A stretch of DNA of 16,551 nucleotides. Origin: Clostridiales bacterium. Its GTDB lineage: Bacteria; Bacillota; Clostridia; Oscillospirales; CAG-272. Under the pieces are notes generated by a model. That model ran no database searches, was not told the origin of the DNA, and saw nothing but the letters and a program-made list of their open reading frames with translations. Each line of letters begins with the position of its first letter. Position 1 is the stretch's first letter. The translations under genes and the position numbers were made by a program. Location: assembly GCA_019415985.1 (NCBI GenBank), contig DXYE01000060.1:1-16551 (forward strand), written 5' to 3'. Positions 7,894 to 15,341 of the stretch are shown piece after piece.

Positions 7894-9774
7894 ATGATGA
7901 TACAACTTGATAAAAAAATTGAAAAGCTGCTTCAGCGCGTGTCCAAGCCCGGAAGGTATATTGGCGGGGAAATCGGACAAATTCAAAAGGACAAATCGGA
8001 GGTGCGTGCCCGCTTTGCTTTCTGTTTTCCGGATACCTATGAGATCGGAATGTCGAATCTGGGGGTCCGGATCCTTTACGGCGCACTGAACGCGGAACCT
8101 GAGGTGTGGTGTGAGCGGTGTTATGCGCCTTGGACTGATATGGAGGAAGAAATGCGGCGGGCAGAAGTACCGCTTTATGCATTGGAGAGCGGCGATCCTC
8201 TGAGTATGTTCGATTTTATCGGCTTTACACTGCAGTACGAGCTGTGCTATACCAATGTACTGAACATGCTGTCGCTTGGGGGCGTTCCTGTTCTTGCGGC
8301 TGAGCGCGGCGAGAATGATCCCATTGTCGTGGGAGGAGGCCCATGCGCCTATAATCCGGAACCCTTGGCTGATTTTTTTGATATCTTTTCGATAGGTGAA
8401 GGAGAGGAGGCTCTGCCGGAGCTCACGCGGCTGTATATCCATATGAAGAAGTGCGGCACGTATTCCAAACAGGCCTTTCTGCGTGCGGCTTCCTCGCTTG
8501 AGGGCTTTTATGTGCCGTCTCTGTACCGGGTTTCGTATCATGATGACGGAACGCTTGCGGAATGTACGCCTCTTTATGACGATGTCCCTGCTCGTATACG
8601 AAAACGGGTGATTCGGAATATGGACCGGTCATTTTTTCCTGACCGGTTTGTGTTGCCGTATATTGAGACCGTTCATGACCGCATCATGCTGGAGGTATAC
8701 CGCGGCTGCATCCGAGGATGCCGGTTCTGTCAGGCGGGTATGGTTTTTCGTCCGGTACGTGAAAAATCGCCTGAAGCGCTCGATTGTCAGGCGCGGCGTC
8801 TGTATGAAACGACTGGTTACGATGAAATTTCACTTTCCTCGCTCAGTATCAGCGACTATTCTTCACTGGAGATGCTGACAGACGCGCTGCTTTCCTGGAC
8901 AGACGCACAGAAGGTGAGCCTTTCGCTCCCATCCCTGCGCGCGGACAGCTTTTCAAAGGCGCTAATGGACAAAGTGTCGACAGTCCGAACCAGTACCCTG
9001 ACGTTTGCACCTGAGGCAGGTACGCAACGTCTGCGGGATGCCATAAATAAGAATGTTCGGGAGGAGGATTTACTCAGCGCCTGCCGGACAGCTTTTGATG
9101 CCGGGAAAAACCAGGTAAAGCTGTATTTCATGCTCGGTCTTCCGACAGAAACAACAGAGGATTTGGAAGGGATTGCAGCGCTCGGCAAGACGGTGGTAGA
9201 GGAATATTATCACAATCCAAATCGACAGAAAGGAAAAAGTGTGGGGGTGACGCTGAGCGTTGCGGCCTTTATTCCGAAACCCTTTACCCCTTTTCAGTGG
9301 GAGAAGCAGGATACGCTGGAGACCATGTGCGAAAAGCAGCAGATGATTAAGCGGGCGATAACGGACCGTAAAATCCGGTATCATTACCATGATGCAAAGG
9401 TAAGCCGGCTGGAGGCGGTATTCGCCCGCGGCGACCGACGTTTGGGTCGCGCTCTGCTGGAGGCCCACAGACGGGGGGTCCGATTCGATAGCTGGGATGA
9501 GCATTTTTCATATGAAACCTGGTTGGATATTTTCCGCGACACGGGACTGGATCCTGATTTTTATACCACACGGGGTTACGCACTAGACGAACGGCTGCCG
9601 TGGGACATCATTGACATCGGCGTGGACAAGCAGTTTCTCAAGAGAGAGCGAGAACGAGCCTATTGCGCGGAAACCACCAGAAATTGCAAAGAAGCATGCG
9701 CCGCATGCGGCGCTAACCGATTGGGAGGTGAAAAGACATGGTGTGTGACGATGCCACAAAAGGACGGACAATGA
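7894..9774 (+). CDS. TIGR03960-type B12-binding radical SAM protein
   Basis: 626 aa from ATG 7894 (or 7897), chosen because GAAAGG at 7882-7887 is correctly spaced; a TTG at 7864 lies upstream of that site. An N-terminal B12-binding-like region (about residues 40-190, with VGGGPCAYNPEPLADF and SIGEGEEALPEL) precedes the radical SAM core, whose cluster motif CIRGCRFC has Cys at about 272, 276 and 279, followed by SLSSLSISDYSSL. LTFAPEAGTQRLRD and NQVKLYFMLGLPTETTEDL are typical of the TIGR03960 / COG1032 group. A cysteine-rich tail (CAETTRNCKEACAACG, near 589-604) may hold another metal site. The substrate is unknown to me; the family nearly always neighbours or is fused to DUF2344, as here. 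The DUF2344 gene starts inside its last 37 nt. Confidence 0.9.
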   Translation: MMIQLDKKIEKLLQRVSKPGRYIGGEIGQIQKDKSEVRARFAFCFPDTYEIGMSNLGVRILYGALNAEPEVWCERCYAPWTDMEEEMRRAEVPLYALESGDPLSMFDFIGFTLQYELCYTNVLNMLSLGGVPVLAAERGENDPIVVGGGPCAYNPEPLADFFDIFSIGEGEEALPELTRLYIHMKKCGTYSKQAFLRAASSLEGFYVPSLYRVSYHDDGTLAECTPLYDDVPARIRKRVIRNMDRSFFPDRFVLPYIETVHDRIMLEVYRGCIRGCRFCQAGMVFRPVREKSPEALDCQARRLYETTGYDEISLSSLSISDYSSLEMLTDALLSWTDAQKVSLSLPSLRADSFSKALMDKVSTVRTSTLTFAPEAGTQRLRDAINKNVREEDLLSACRTAFDAGKNQVKLYFMLGLPTETTEDLEGIAALGKTVVEEYYHNPNRQKGKSVGVTLSVAAFIPKPFTPFQWEKQDTLETMCEKQQMIKRAITDRKIRYHYHDAKVSRLEAVFARGDRRLGRALLEAHRRGVRFDSWDEHFSYETWLDIFRDTGLDPDFYTTRGYALDERLPWDIIDIGVDKQFLKRERERAYCAETTRNCKEACAACGANRLGGEKTWCVTMPQKDGQ

Positions 9775-10496
9775 CGCCGCAGGATATCGCCGTTCCGATG
9801 CGTTTTCGGTTCTGCAAGCTGGGGCGGCTGAAATATATTTCGCATCTCGACGTCAACCGTACGCTGCAGCGTGCGCTGATGCGGGCGAAAATACCGCTCC
9901 GTTTTACCGAAGGCTTTAATCCGCATCCGCGAATGGTATTCGCATTGCCGCTGGCGGTCGGTGTTGAAAGTCATTGCGAATATCTGGATACCGTATTGTC
10001 AGAAGCAATAGATCCCGACGAGGCCATGCGTCGCCTGAACAGAGAGCTGCCGGAAGAGTTGCAGATTTCGGAGACCTATACACCGTGTTATCCGTTTAAA
10101 AAAATTGGTTGGGCCGGGTATGAGCTGACACTGGAGGGGCGCTATTCAGAAGATTTTTCGAACAGATTTGGGGAACTCTTGGCTGCTTCCCCTCTTGCCG
10201 TTGTCAAACGTACAAAAAGCGGTGAGAACGAAACCGATATTTCACCTTATATCCGCAGAGCCGTCGTAACAGCAGTGGATGATGCAAACGGTGTCCGCAG
10301 CATCCGTATCGCTGCTGTACTTTGTGCAGACAACACGAATTTTTTAAACCCGATCTATCTTGTCCGCGCTGCGGAACGGTATCTTTCAATGTCTTCATAC
10401 GGGACCGACGAACCGGCTGGGGGGTCACATATGGACCTGTTGAATATCAAAAGAAATGCGGTCTTTCTGGAAGATGGTGTGACGAAATTTCGTTGA
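9738..10496 (+). CDS. TIGR03936 family, DUF2344 domain protein
   Basis: 252 aa. The N-terminal signature is clear: MRFRFCKLGRLKYISHLD followed by FTEGFNPHPRMVFALPLAVG and SHCEYLD, all hallmark segments of DUF2344/TIGR03936 (COG5011). The start at 9738 has GGGAGGTG at 9724-9731 with a 6-nt gap and therefore sits within the radical SAM reading frame; an ATG at 9771 would avoid the overlap but lacks a comparable ribosome site. The family is the usual partner of TIGR03960 radical SAM proteins and is fused to them in some species, which points to a shared, still unassigned reaction, possibly RNA-related given the usual linkage to ribonuclease G and L21/L27 genes. In this window those downstream genes are missing. 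Confidence 0.9.
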   Translation: MVCDDATKGRTMTPQDIAVPMRFRFCKLGRLKYISHLDVNRTLQRALMRAKIPLRFTEGFNPHPRMVFALPLAVGVESHCEYLDTVLSEAIDPDEAMRRLNRELPEELQISETYTPCYPFKKIGWAGYELTLEGRYSEDFSNRFGELLAASPLAVVKRTKSGENETDISPYIRRAVVTAVDDANGVRSIRIAAVLCADNTNFLNPIYLVRAAERYLSMSSYGTDEPAGGSHMDLLNIKRNAVFLEDGVTKFR

Positions 10497-10587
10497 TTTT
10501 CTTTAAAAAAGGAGATTTACGAACCCGCGTGGAAAAAGAAGACCGGAAAGACCGGGCGAAAATGATACAGAGTAGGGCAATGATGTT

Positions 10588-11337
10588 ATGTTCGGACAGT
10601 ATATCAGTGAAATTACCTTAAGCACACCTGTTGAGAAAGGATCCTATCTTGCAGATCTACCTGCGGTAAAGTATCTGGCTTCGGGGCATCCGTTGAATTT
10701 TAAAAACAGCGTCACCTTTTTTGTCGGTGAAAACGGAACGGGGAAATCCACACTGATTGAGGCAATTGCCGTGGCATATGGCTTCAATGCAGAAGGCGGG
10801 AGCAGGAATTTTTCTTTTTCCACGGCTCAGACGCATTCGGGACTTTGGAAAAACCTAACACTTTCCAGGCATAAATATGCGAAAGACGGATTTTTCCTGC
10901 GAGCGGAAAGCTTTTACAATGTTGCAACAAATATCGATGAGATGGATCAGCAGCCTTCGTTGTCCGGCCCAGTGATTCAGAGCTACGGTGGAGTTTCTCT
11001 GCATCAACAATCACACGGAGAGAGCTTTTTGGCGCTTATACAAAATCGTTTCGGCGGTCAAGGTCTCTATATTTTGGATGAACCTGAAGCAGCTCTTTCG
11101 CCGATGAAGCAGTTGGTACTGCTGGCCGAAATCGACGCTTTGGTAAAAGAAGAATCACAGTTTATCATAGCGACACATTCCCCGATCCTTCTGGCATATC
11201 CTGGGGCGCTGATCTATCAGTTTACGTCTGACGGAATCAATGCTGTGTGTTATACGGAGACGGAGCATTATCGGCTGACACGGAGATTTTTGGAAAATCC
11301 TGACAAAATACTCAGGTATCTTTTGGACGAATCGTAA
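10588..11337 (+). CDS. Small ABC/AAA-type ATPase (COG3910-like)
   Basis: 249 aa, a single compact nucleotide-binding domain with no transmembrane segment and no room for an SMC coiled coil. Walker A is GENGTGKST (47-55), the signature-like helix start is QSHGES (141-146), Walker B is LYILDEPEAAL (160-170) and the H-loop is ATHSPILL with His197. This arrangement matches the stand-alone predicted ATPases of COG3910. Their role is not established. The ribosome site is weak (AGGG about 10 nt upstream). It is separated by 91 bp from the DUF2344 gene and by 80 bp from the amidohydrolase, so co-transcription is plausible. No adjacent nuclease or TOPRIM partner was found that would suggest an OLD/Septu-like defence system. 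Confidence 0.85.
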   Translation: MFGQYISEITLSTPVEKGSYLADLPAVKYLASGHPLNFKNSVTFFVGENGTGKSTLIEAIAVAYGFNAEGGSRNFSFSTAQTHSGLWKNLTLSRHKYAKDGFFLRAESFYNVATNIDEMDQQPSLSGPVIQSYGGVSLHQQSHGESFLALIQNRFGGQGLYILDEPEAALSPMKQLVLLAEIDALVKEESQFIIATHSPILLAYPGALIYQFTSDGINAVCYTETEHYRLTRRFLENPDKILRYLLDES

Positions 11338-11417
11338 AAATACGGATTGAATTCTGAAAAAACCTCTCTTTTCAAAAGAAATTGAGATTATTTAAAGATA
11401 GAAAGGATTGATGATAC

Positions 11418-12233
11418 ATGATCATAGACGCGCATACGCATTGTTTTCCGGATACACTCGCCGAAAGGGCTATATCAAAGCTGGCCACGACCAGCAGCAT
11501 CCAACCGGCGACTGACGGGACGTTGAGCGGTCTCCTGAAAAAGATGGATGAGGATGGCATTACACAGTCGCTGGTTTGCCATATCGCAACCAATCTGAGA
11601 CAACAAGCCAGTGTCAACCGTTTTGCCGTTGAAATCAACGGTTATGCAGGCGGACGGATCTGCTCGCTGGGGTCTGTACATCCGGATTCAGAAAATGCGG
11701 AGGAAACGGTAGCAGAGCTGAAAGCGGCGGGCCTTTTCGGTATCAAGCTTCACCCTGACTATATGCAGACAATGGTGGATGATATGCGGTTTGATTCTAT
11801 ATTCGGTGCGTGCGAGGGACTCGGAATGCCCGTCGTCATACACGCAGGCTTTGACCCGGTTTCGCCGGAGGTCATTCACGCATCGCCGGAACGCATTGCA
11901 AGGGTGCTCGACAGACATCCCAAGCTGCAGCTTGTTGCGGCGCACATGGGAGCATGTCGGCTGAGCGATGAGACGGAAAGGTATCTTTTGGGCAGGGATG
12001 TATACATCGATACTTCAATTTCCCTGCTGGATCTGGACCCGGAAAGGGCCACACGGATGCTGACTCAGCATGATTCGAACAAAATCCTCTTTGCAAGCGA
12101 TTCTCCGTGGGCTTCTGCGCAGGATACCTTTCAGTATTTAAAGTCGCTGGAGCTGGGGGCGGAGCTTGAGGAAAAAATTTTATATAAGAATGCCCGCCGG
12201 CTCTTTGGACTGCCGGTGCCGGAATCAGCGTGA
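11418..12233 (+). CDS. Metal-dependent amidohydrolase (amidohydrolase_2 / COG2159-like)
   Basis: 271 aa TIM-barrel hydrolase. Metal-ligand motifs appear in order: DAHTH (His6, His8) at the N-terminus, GIKLHPDY with Lys110 and His112, VVIHAG with His142, VAAHMGA with His176 and ASDSPWAS with Asp228. This set is typical of COG2159 hydrolases/decarboxylases (amidohydrolase_2). Substrate is unknown. GAAAGGA lies at about 11401-11407, 10-11 nt before the ATG. The stop codon is followed 11 nt later by the acetyltransferase start, so the two are probably translated from one mRNA. Confidence 0.87.
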   Translation: MIIDAHTHCFPDTLAERAISKLATTSSIQPATDGTLSGLLKKMDEDGITQSLVCHIATNLRQQASVNRFAVEINGYAGGRICSLGSVHPDSENAEETVAELKAAGLFGIKLHPDYMQTMVDDMRFDSIFGACEGLGMPVVIHAGFDPVSPEVIHASPERIARVLDRHPKLQLVAAHMGACRLSDETERYLLGRDVYIDTSISLLDLDPERATRMLTQHDSNKILFASDSPWASAQDTFQYLKSLELGAELEEKILYKNARRLFGLPVPESA

Positions 12234-12244
12234 GGTATACTGCG

Positions 12245-12703
12245 ATGAAATCGGCCGAAAACGGAGCAGGAAATAAGAAAGGTATATTTTTAGATACGGA
12301 CTGGCTGGAAAACGACGAAATCAAATTGGTGCTTGAGAAGACTGTTGATGCGGGTAAAGATGCTTGGCTGCCTACATACTGTTTTGCGATTTATGAGAAA
12401 AGAAACGTAAAGATAAAGATAGGCGTCTGCGATTTGAGAATAGGGCATAACGAGAATGTATATTATGGCGGTAATATCGGATATAAAATAGAGGAAGCGT
12501 ACCGTGGACACCATTACGCGGCCAAAGCCTGTCTCTTGCTGTTTGAGCTGGCAAAAAGACATTGCATGGAATATGTGATTATAACCTGTAACCCGGATAA
12601 TGATGCCTCTAGAAAAACATGCGAATATGCGGGCGGTATCCTCAAAGAGATCGTCGAGGTGCCAGAAGGTCATATTTTATATGCCAAAGGAGATACATAT
12701 TAA
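12245..12703 (+). CDS. GNAT-family N-acetyltransferase
   Basis: 152 aa. The acetyl-CoA binding motif A is recognisable as IGYKIEEAYRGHHYAAKA (RGxxxA pattern) followed by LLLFELAKRH and NPDNDASRKTCEYAGG, the conserved end of many GNAT domains of the RimJ/RimL-like type. ATG 12245 is chosen because GAGGT at 12232-12236 is 8 nt upstream; a GTG at 12230 would overlap the preceding stop but has no ribosome site. The substrate cannot be predicted. It is tightly spaced after the amidohydrolase. Confidence 0.8.
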   Translation: MKSAENGAGNKKGIFLDTDWLENDEIKLVLEKTVDAGKDAWLPTYCFAIYEKRNVKIKIGVCDLRIGHNENVYYGGNIGYKIEEAYRGHHYAAKACLLLFELAKRHCMEYVIITCNPDNDASRKTCEYAGGILKEIVEVPEGHILYAKGDTY

Positions 12704-13192
12704 TGCATTTATGAATTCCTTTTATAGCAAAAAGAAAAATATCCTCCGTCTCGTCCGGCGGCGGTAACCGTTTTCTACTGAAAACGCTCCGTGACGTGGC
12801 TTTTAGTCCATATTGCATGGATTTGTTTTCCTGAAAGCATCAGTATGCCGCACATAGATGAAGAACCGCTTGGCCACATCGCTGTTTCGCAACGGCAAAG
12901 GACAGGGCTGCTTGTACTATGCACGACAACACGGTAAAATTAAGAAGAAAATCCGCTTGCGGCTATATGTATGGCCAGCAGGCGGGTTTTTGAAAGCGGG
13001 CTTCAGAAAATTGCGGCTCGCTTATTAAATCAGCAGAAAAAATTACGAACGTATGAGAGAGATTACAAAGGACAGAGGAAATTTCTTTCTGTTGTACCAT
13101 ATTTTGACTCACAATGCGCGTGTATTATCAGACGTTTTGACTGCATGATACGAACAGTCCGATTTGCGTTGACGGACACATGGTTCAAGAAT
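12704..13192. other. Gene-poor region with a terminator and possible gene remnants
   Basis: 489 bp. It holds a perfect 7-bp hairpin CGTTTTC/GAAAACG (12769-12786), an intrinsic terminator (12953-12991) and short unconvincing frames. A run near 13018-13078 (RLLNQQKKLRTYERDY) vaguely recalls the N-terminal helix of a MarR-type regulator but falls apart immediately afterwards. I do not call a gene here. Confidence 0.4.
12953..12991 (+). terminator. Intrinsic terminator after the acetyltransferase
   Basis: CCGCTTGCGGC (12953-12963) pairs with GCC-a-GCAGGCGG (12974-12985), 11 bp with one G·U and one bulged A, loop of 10 nt, followed by G and five T (12987-12991). It is well placed to end the ATPase-amidohydrolase-acetyltransferase transcript, although 250 bp downstream of the last stop. 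Confidence 0.7.
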
Positions 13193-14305
13193 TTAAAAAT
13201 GTTCAAAAACGCCGTTATGACGTTTTGGAAATGCTCGAAAGAAATCCTCTGCGCGATTCTGAAGAGTAACGCCATCCATGTAGGCCGCGATATCGGCGTT
13301 GTACTGATCATAGCCATAAACTAACTGCGTGAATGCGGGCATGGGCGCGCTGAGATCATATGGCGCGGTTTCCGGAAGTTTTTTGACCTCGGCCTTGCCG
13401 CCCTGGTACTCCACATCATAGATGCCGCGCGTGAAATCCAGTGTGTCCTCTACCCGGATTCTGAAATGTCCGTGTTCTTTCGGATATTCATTGGCAAGCA
13501 GCAACTTTTCCACATTCAGAATACGGGCTGCGATATCGGGAATCAGGTGGTAACCGGTATGTGTATAATTTTTCAGAATCACATCTACCTCCGGAAGCAT
13601 GGAGGCATCGTGGATGATGACCTTCTCCTGCTCGCCCTCATACATACGAATGAATCCGAACAGGGCCATAAGAGATTTGAGGCTTGTATAGACCATCTCG
13701 TCTATATGAAGAGCTACACCGGCCATACGGTTGACATAATAATAGTTTTCGTTTCTCAATGTGATATAAGAAGCGGGACGGCCGTTTTCATCATACCAGA
13801 TATATACTGTTTTAGAGTCATAATGCGTTTTATCAAAACGCTCAAGCATGAGGTTGCGGGATTTTGCAAACTGGCCGAAAATTTGCAGGACATCGCTTAA
13901 ATGCCGCTCGTTTTCCAGCTTGACAAGCTCATTACATCGGGGGATATAATTCAGTGCGGACATAGGGAATTCGAGCACTCTGTGGTCAGAAACTTTTTCA
14001 AAACCGAATTTTCTGTAATAGGCAAACGAAAAGGGATGCAGCAACGCGACAACCCAGTCGCGCTCCGGTGCGAGAGAAAAAATATGGTCGAAAAACAGCC
14101 TGATGCAGCCGTTTCTCCTGTAATTCGGCTCTGTGGCTAAACCTCCGGCGGTCACGGCTTTTATATAATTTCCGCAATATACGGAATTTCGGGTAACAAT
14201 TGCAGCCTGTGACATGACTGTATTGTCGATATCAGAAGGAAAAATCTGAAAAAGTTCGGTTGTGCTGTACTCGTTTTCTGATTTAAATGTGGTTTTGATA
14301 ATCAT
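13193..14305 (-). CDS. Eis-like GNAT acetyltransferase
   Basis: 370 aa from the ATG at 14305, with GGAAAGGA (14313-14320, minus strand) 7 nt upstream; the longer open frame to 14419 lacks a ribosome site. It shows the Eis-family layout: an N-terminal GNAT domain with AGGLATEPNYRRNGCIR (53-69, the V/AGxLAVxPxYRRxGxxR acetyl-CoA motif) and HPFSFAYYRKFGFE (90-103), a second degenerate GNAT region, and a C-terminal SCP2-like domain ending in FFRAFPKRHNGVFEHF. Eis proteins acetylate amines, including aminoglycosides in mycobacteria; the natural substrate in clostridia is unknown and no resistance claim is made. It is slightly shorter than typical Eis (about 390-410). It stands alone on the minus strand. 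Confidence 0.88.
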   Translation of the reverse strand: MIIKTTFKSENEYSTTELFQIFPSDIDNTVMSQAAIVTRNSVYCGNYIKAVTAGGLATEPNYRRNGCIRLFFDHIFSLAPERDWVVALLHPFSFAYYRKFGFEKVSDHRVLEFPMSALNYIPRCNELVKLENERHLSDVLQIFGQFAKSRNLMLERFDKTHYDSKTVYIWYDENGRPASYITLRNENYYYVNRMAGVALHIDEMVYTSLKSLMALFGFIRMYEGEQEKVIIHDASMLPEVDVILKNYTHTGYHLIPDIAARILNVEKLLLANEYPKEHGHFRIRVEDTLDFTRGIYDVEYQGGKAEVKKLPETAPYDLSAPMPAFTQLVYGYDQYNADIAAYMDGVTLQNRAEDFFRAFPKRHNGVFEHF

Positions 14306-14483
14306 AAAGAAATCCTTTCCTTTTTCAATTGAAGAAATCAACGAAAATGCGCAAAAAATCAGGCGTCTCATCTGACGGTAGACGGCGGAACATTTAGGCT
14401 GGAAGCATAACGAAAGCAAGTGCGGGTTTCATCTTACCTTTTCAACGGGGAGGGTTTCACAGCCGAAACGCTCTGGATAGGGG

Positions 14484-14512
14484 TTGTCTTTTACATAGGT
14501 CTATGATAGAAT
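14484..14512 (+). promoter_or_regulatory. Plus-strand promoter with no assigned gene
   Basis: TTGTCT (14484-14489) and TAGAAT (14507-14512) are 17 bp apart, with TG one base before the -10 (extended -10). A terminator hairpin begins 4 nt downstream of the -10, so any transcript starting here would be interrupted at once. Confidence 0.5.
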
Positions 14513-14515
14513 CCT

Positions 14516-14539
14516 GCGCAGCATCGCTAGCGCTTTTTT
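14516..14539 (+). terminator. Intrinsic terminator
   Basis: GCGCAGC (14516-14522) pairs with GCT-a-GCGC (14526-14533), 7 bp with one bulged A and a 3-nt loop, followed by six T (14534-14539). Confidence 0.6.
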
Positions 14540-14706
14540 GCTCCATGCATGTTCTTATATACAGATCATGGGAAACCTGCGGTATGTTTGTACTATTATA
14601 TTAAAAAAGCCTAAAAAAATCAAGAGCATTTTCATATTTAAGAATTTGCAGAATACCGGTGAAGCGGCGGGTTAAAGTGTTTCGGAGAAATAATTTTTGA
14701 AAAGTA

Positions 14707-14735
14707 TTGCAATCATAGAGTGAATATGATATAAT
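14707..14735 (+). promoter_or_regulatory. Sigma-A-type promoter of rpmB
   Basis: TTGCAA (14707-14712) and TATAAT (14730-14735) are separated by 17 bp, and TGA directly precedes the -10 (TGnTATAAT). Transcription would start near 14742, giving a leader of about 77 nt. Confidence 0.85.
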
Positions 14736-14818
14736 AATCAATATGTTTCATCTCGTTTCATAAAGGCAGGAAAGGAAACGGGGATACAGCAAAGTTGTTC
14801 GATAGGAGGTGCCAAGTT

Positions 14819-15007
14819 ATGGCAAAATGCAGCGTGTGCGGAAAAGGTGTGACATTCGGCCGGAATGTATCCCATTCTAACCGCAAGACCAATAGAATGT
14901 GGAAGCCCAATATTAGACGGGTAAAAGCTGTTGTAAACGGAACGCCCAAAACGGTATATGTTTGTTCCCGCTGCCTTCGCTCCAACAAGGTTGCGCGGGC
15001 TGTCTGA
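14819..15007 (+). CDS. rpmB: Large-subunit ribosomal protein bL28 (zinc-ribbon form)
   Basis: 62 aa from ATG 14819, directly after a near-perfect AGGAGGT (14804-14810, spacing 8). It is the 50S subunit protein bL28; GKGVTFGRNVSHSNRKTNRMWKPN is split here as GKGVTFGRNVSHSN then RKTNRMWKPN, both family signatures. Two CxxC pairs are present, CSVC at 4-7 and CSRC at 53-56, so this is the zinc-binding (C+) form, which in some bacteria coexists with a zinc-free paralogue under zinc control. The gene has its own promoter and terminator and is not adjacent to rpmG or other ribosomal genes in this window. Confidence 0.95.
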   Translation: MAKCSVCGKGVTFGRNVSHSNRKTNRMWKPNIRRVKAVVNGTPKTVYVCSRCLRSNKVARAV

Positions 15008-15024
15008 TGAATTTTGGGAAACAG

Positions 15025-15084
15025 AATCTCCTTTTTGCGGTGGTGGGCTTATCCGCTTATTGGCAAAAGGGAGATTTTATTTTG
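15025..15084 (+). terminator. Intrinsic terminator of rpmB
   Basis: A 14-bp stem (AATCTCCTTTTTGC at 15025-15038 with GCAAAAGGGAGATT at 15063-15076, one G·U) closes a 24-nt loop and runs into TTATTTT. It starts 18 nt after the rpmB stop. Confidence 0.85.
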
Positions 15085-15153
15085 CTTTCATGGTCTGCTG
15101 ACAGTACGGACTGCATTCAAGAATCGGCGAAGCCGAGTTGATATAAAAATGTA

Positions 15154-15290
15154 AGTTCGGTTTAGATGATAGATCGAGGCTCTTTCGAATGAACACCATC
15201 GAATATCAAAGGGAGGGAATTGTTTGTTATGAGGCGGAAACCCTCATACCTTTGCCCTTCCTTCAGTCGCAAACGCGGCTTTTCTTTTTT
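15154..15290 (+). ncRNA. Candidate small structured RNA with its own terminator
   Basis: Between rpmB and the esterase there is a compact RNA-like unit. A possible extended -10 (TGATATAAA, 15139-15147) would start it near 15154. It contains a small stem TTCGA/TCGAA (about 15184-15203), a 9-bp helix AAGGGAGGG (15209-15217) with CCCTTCCTT (15255-15263) that encloses a perfect 7-bp hairpin TATGAGG/CCTCATA (15228-15234 with 15242-15248, loop CGGAAAC), and then a terminator at 15265-15290. No known RNA family was recognised. The purine-rich AAGGGAGGG could instead be a ribosome site for a short ORF starting at ATG 15230, sequestered in the helix; that would make this a leader rather than an sRNA. 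Confidence 0.45.
15265..15290 (+). terminator. Intrinsic terminator of the candidate small RNA
   Basis: AGTCGC (15265-15270) pairs with GCGGCT (15275-15280), 6 bp with one T·G and an AAAC loop, followed by TTTCTTTTTT (15281-15290). Confidence 0.65.
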
Positions 15291-15312
15291 AGCGGGGTTG
15301 GAAAGAAAACTG

Positions 15313-15341
15313 TTGAAAAAAAGTGCAAACTGTGATATAAT
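15313..15341 (+). promoter_or_regulatory. Strong promoter upstream of the esterase
   Basis: TTGAAA (15313-15318), a 17-bp spacer and TATAAT (15336-15341) with a preceding TGA (extended -10). It lies right after the small-RNA terminator and 287 nt before the esterase start. Confidence 0.8.

Larger units (their letters stand above)
14306..14818. other. Divergent intergenic region Eis-like gene / rpmB
   Basis: 513 bp. It contains the minus-strand ribosome site (14313-14320), a plus-strand promoter followed at once by a terminator (14484-14539), the rpmB promoter (14707-14735) and a leader hairpin before rpmB in which TCTC-GTTTC (14751-14759) can pair with GAAAC-GGGGA (14775-14784) with one bulge. 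No conserved coding frame was recognised. Confidence 0.5.

Noticed and set aside
7636..8541. Long open frame (about 300 codons) on the minus strand opposite the radical SAM gene
   Set aside because: It runs antisense to a conserved protein, has no ribosome site and no recognisable domain; it is explained by codon usage of the real gene.
10530..10621. Short GTG-start frame (30 codons) between DUF2344 and the ATPase, preceded by AAAAAAGGAG
   Set aside because: The spacing from GGAG is about 14 nt, the peptide has no recognisable features and it overlaps the ATPase start in another frame. The purine run may be chance.
10588..12703. ATPase-amidohydrolase-acetyltransferase run considered as a defence or biosynthetic system
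   Set aside because: No nuclease, toxin, membrane effector, synthetase or transporter partner is present, and the three proteins belong to broad housekeeping-type families; adjacency alone is not enough.
12971..13324. 117-codon plus-strand frame overlapping the end of the Eis-like gene
   Set aside because: Its second half is antisense to the conserved C-terminus of the Eis-like protein and it begins inside a terminator hairpin.
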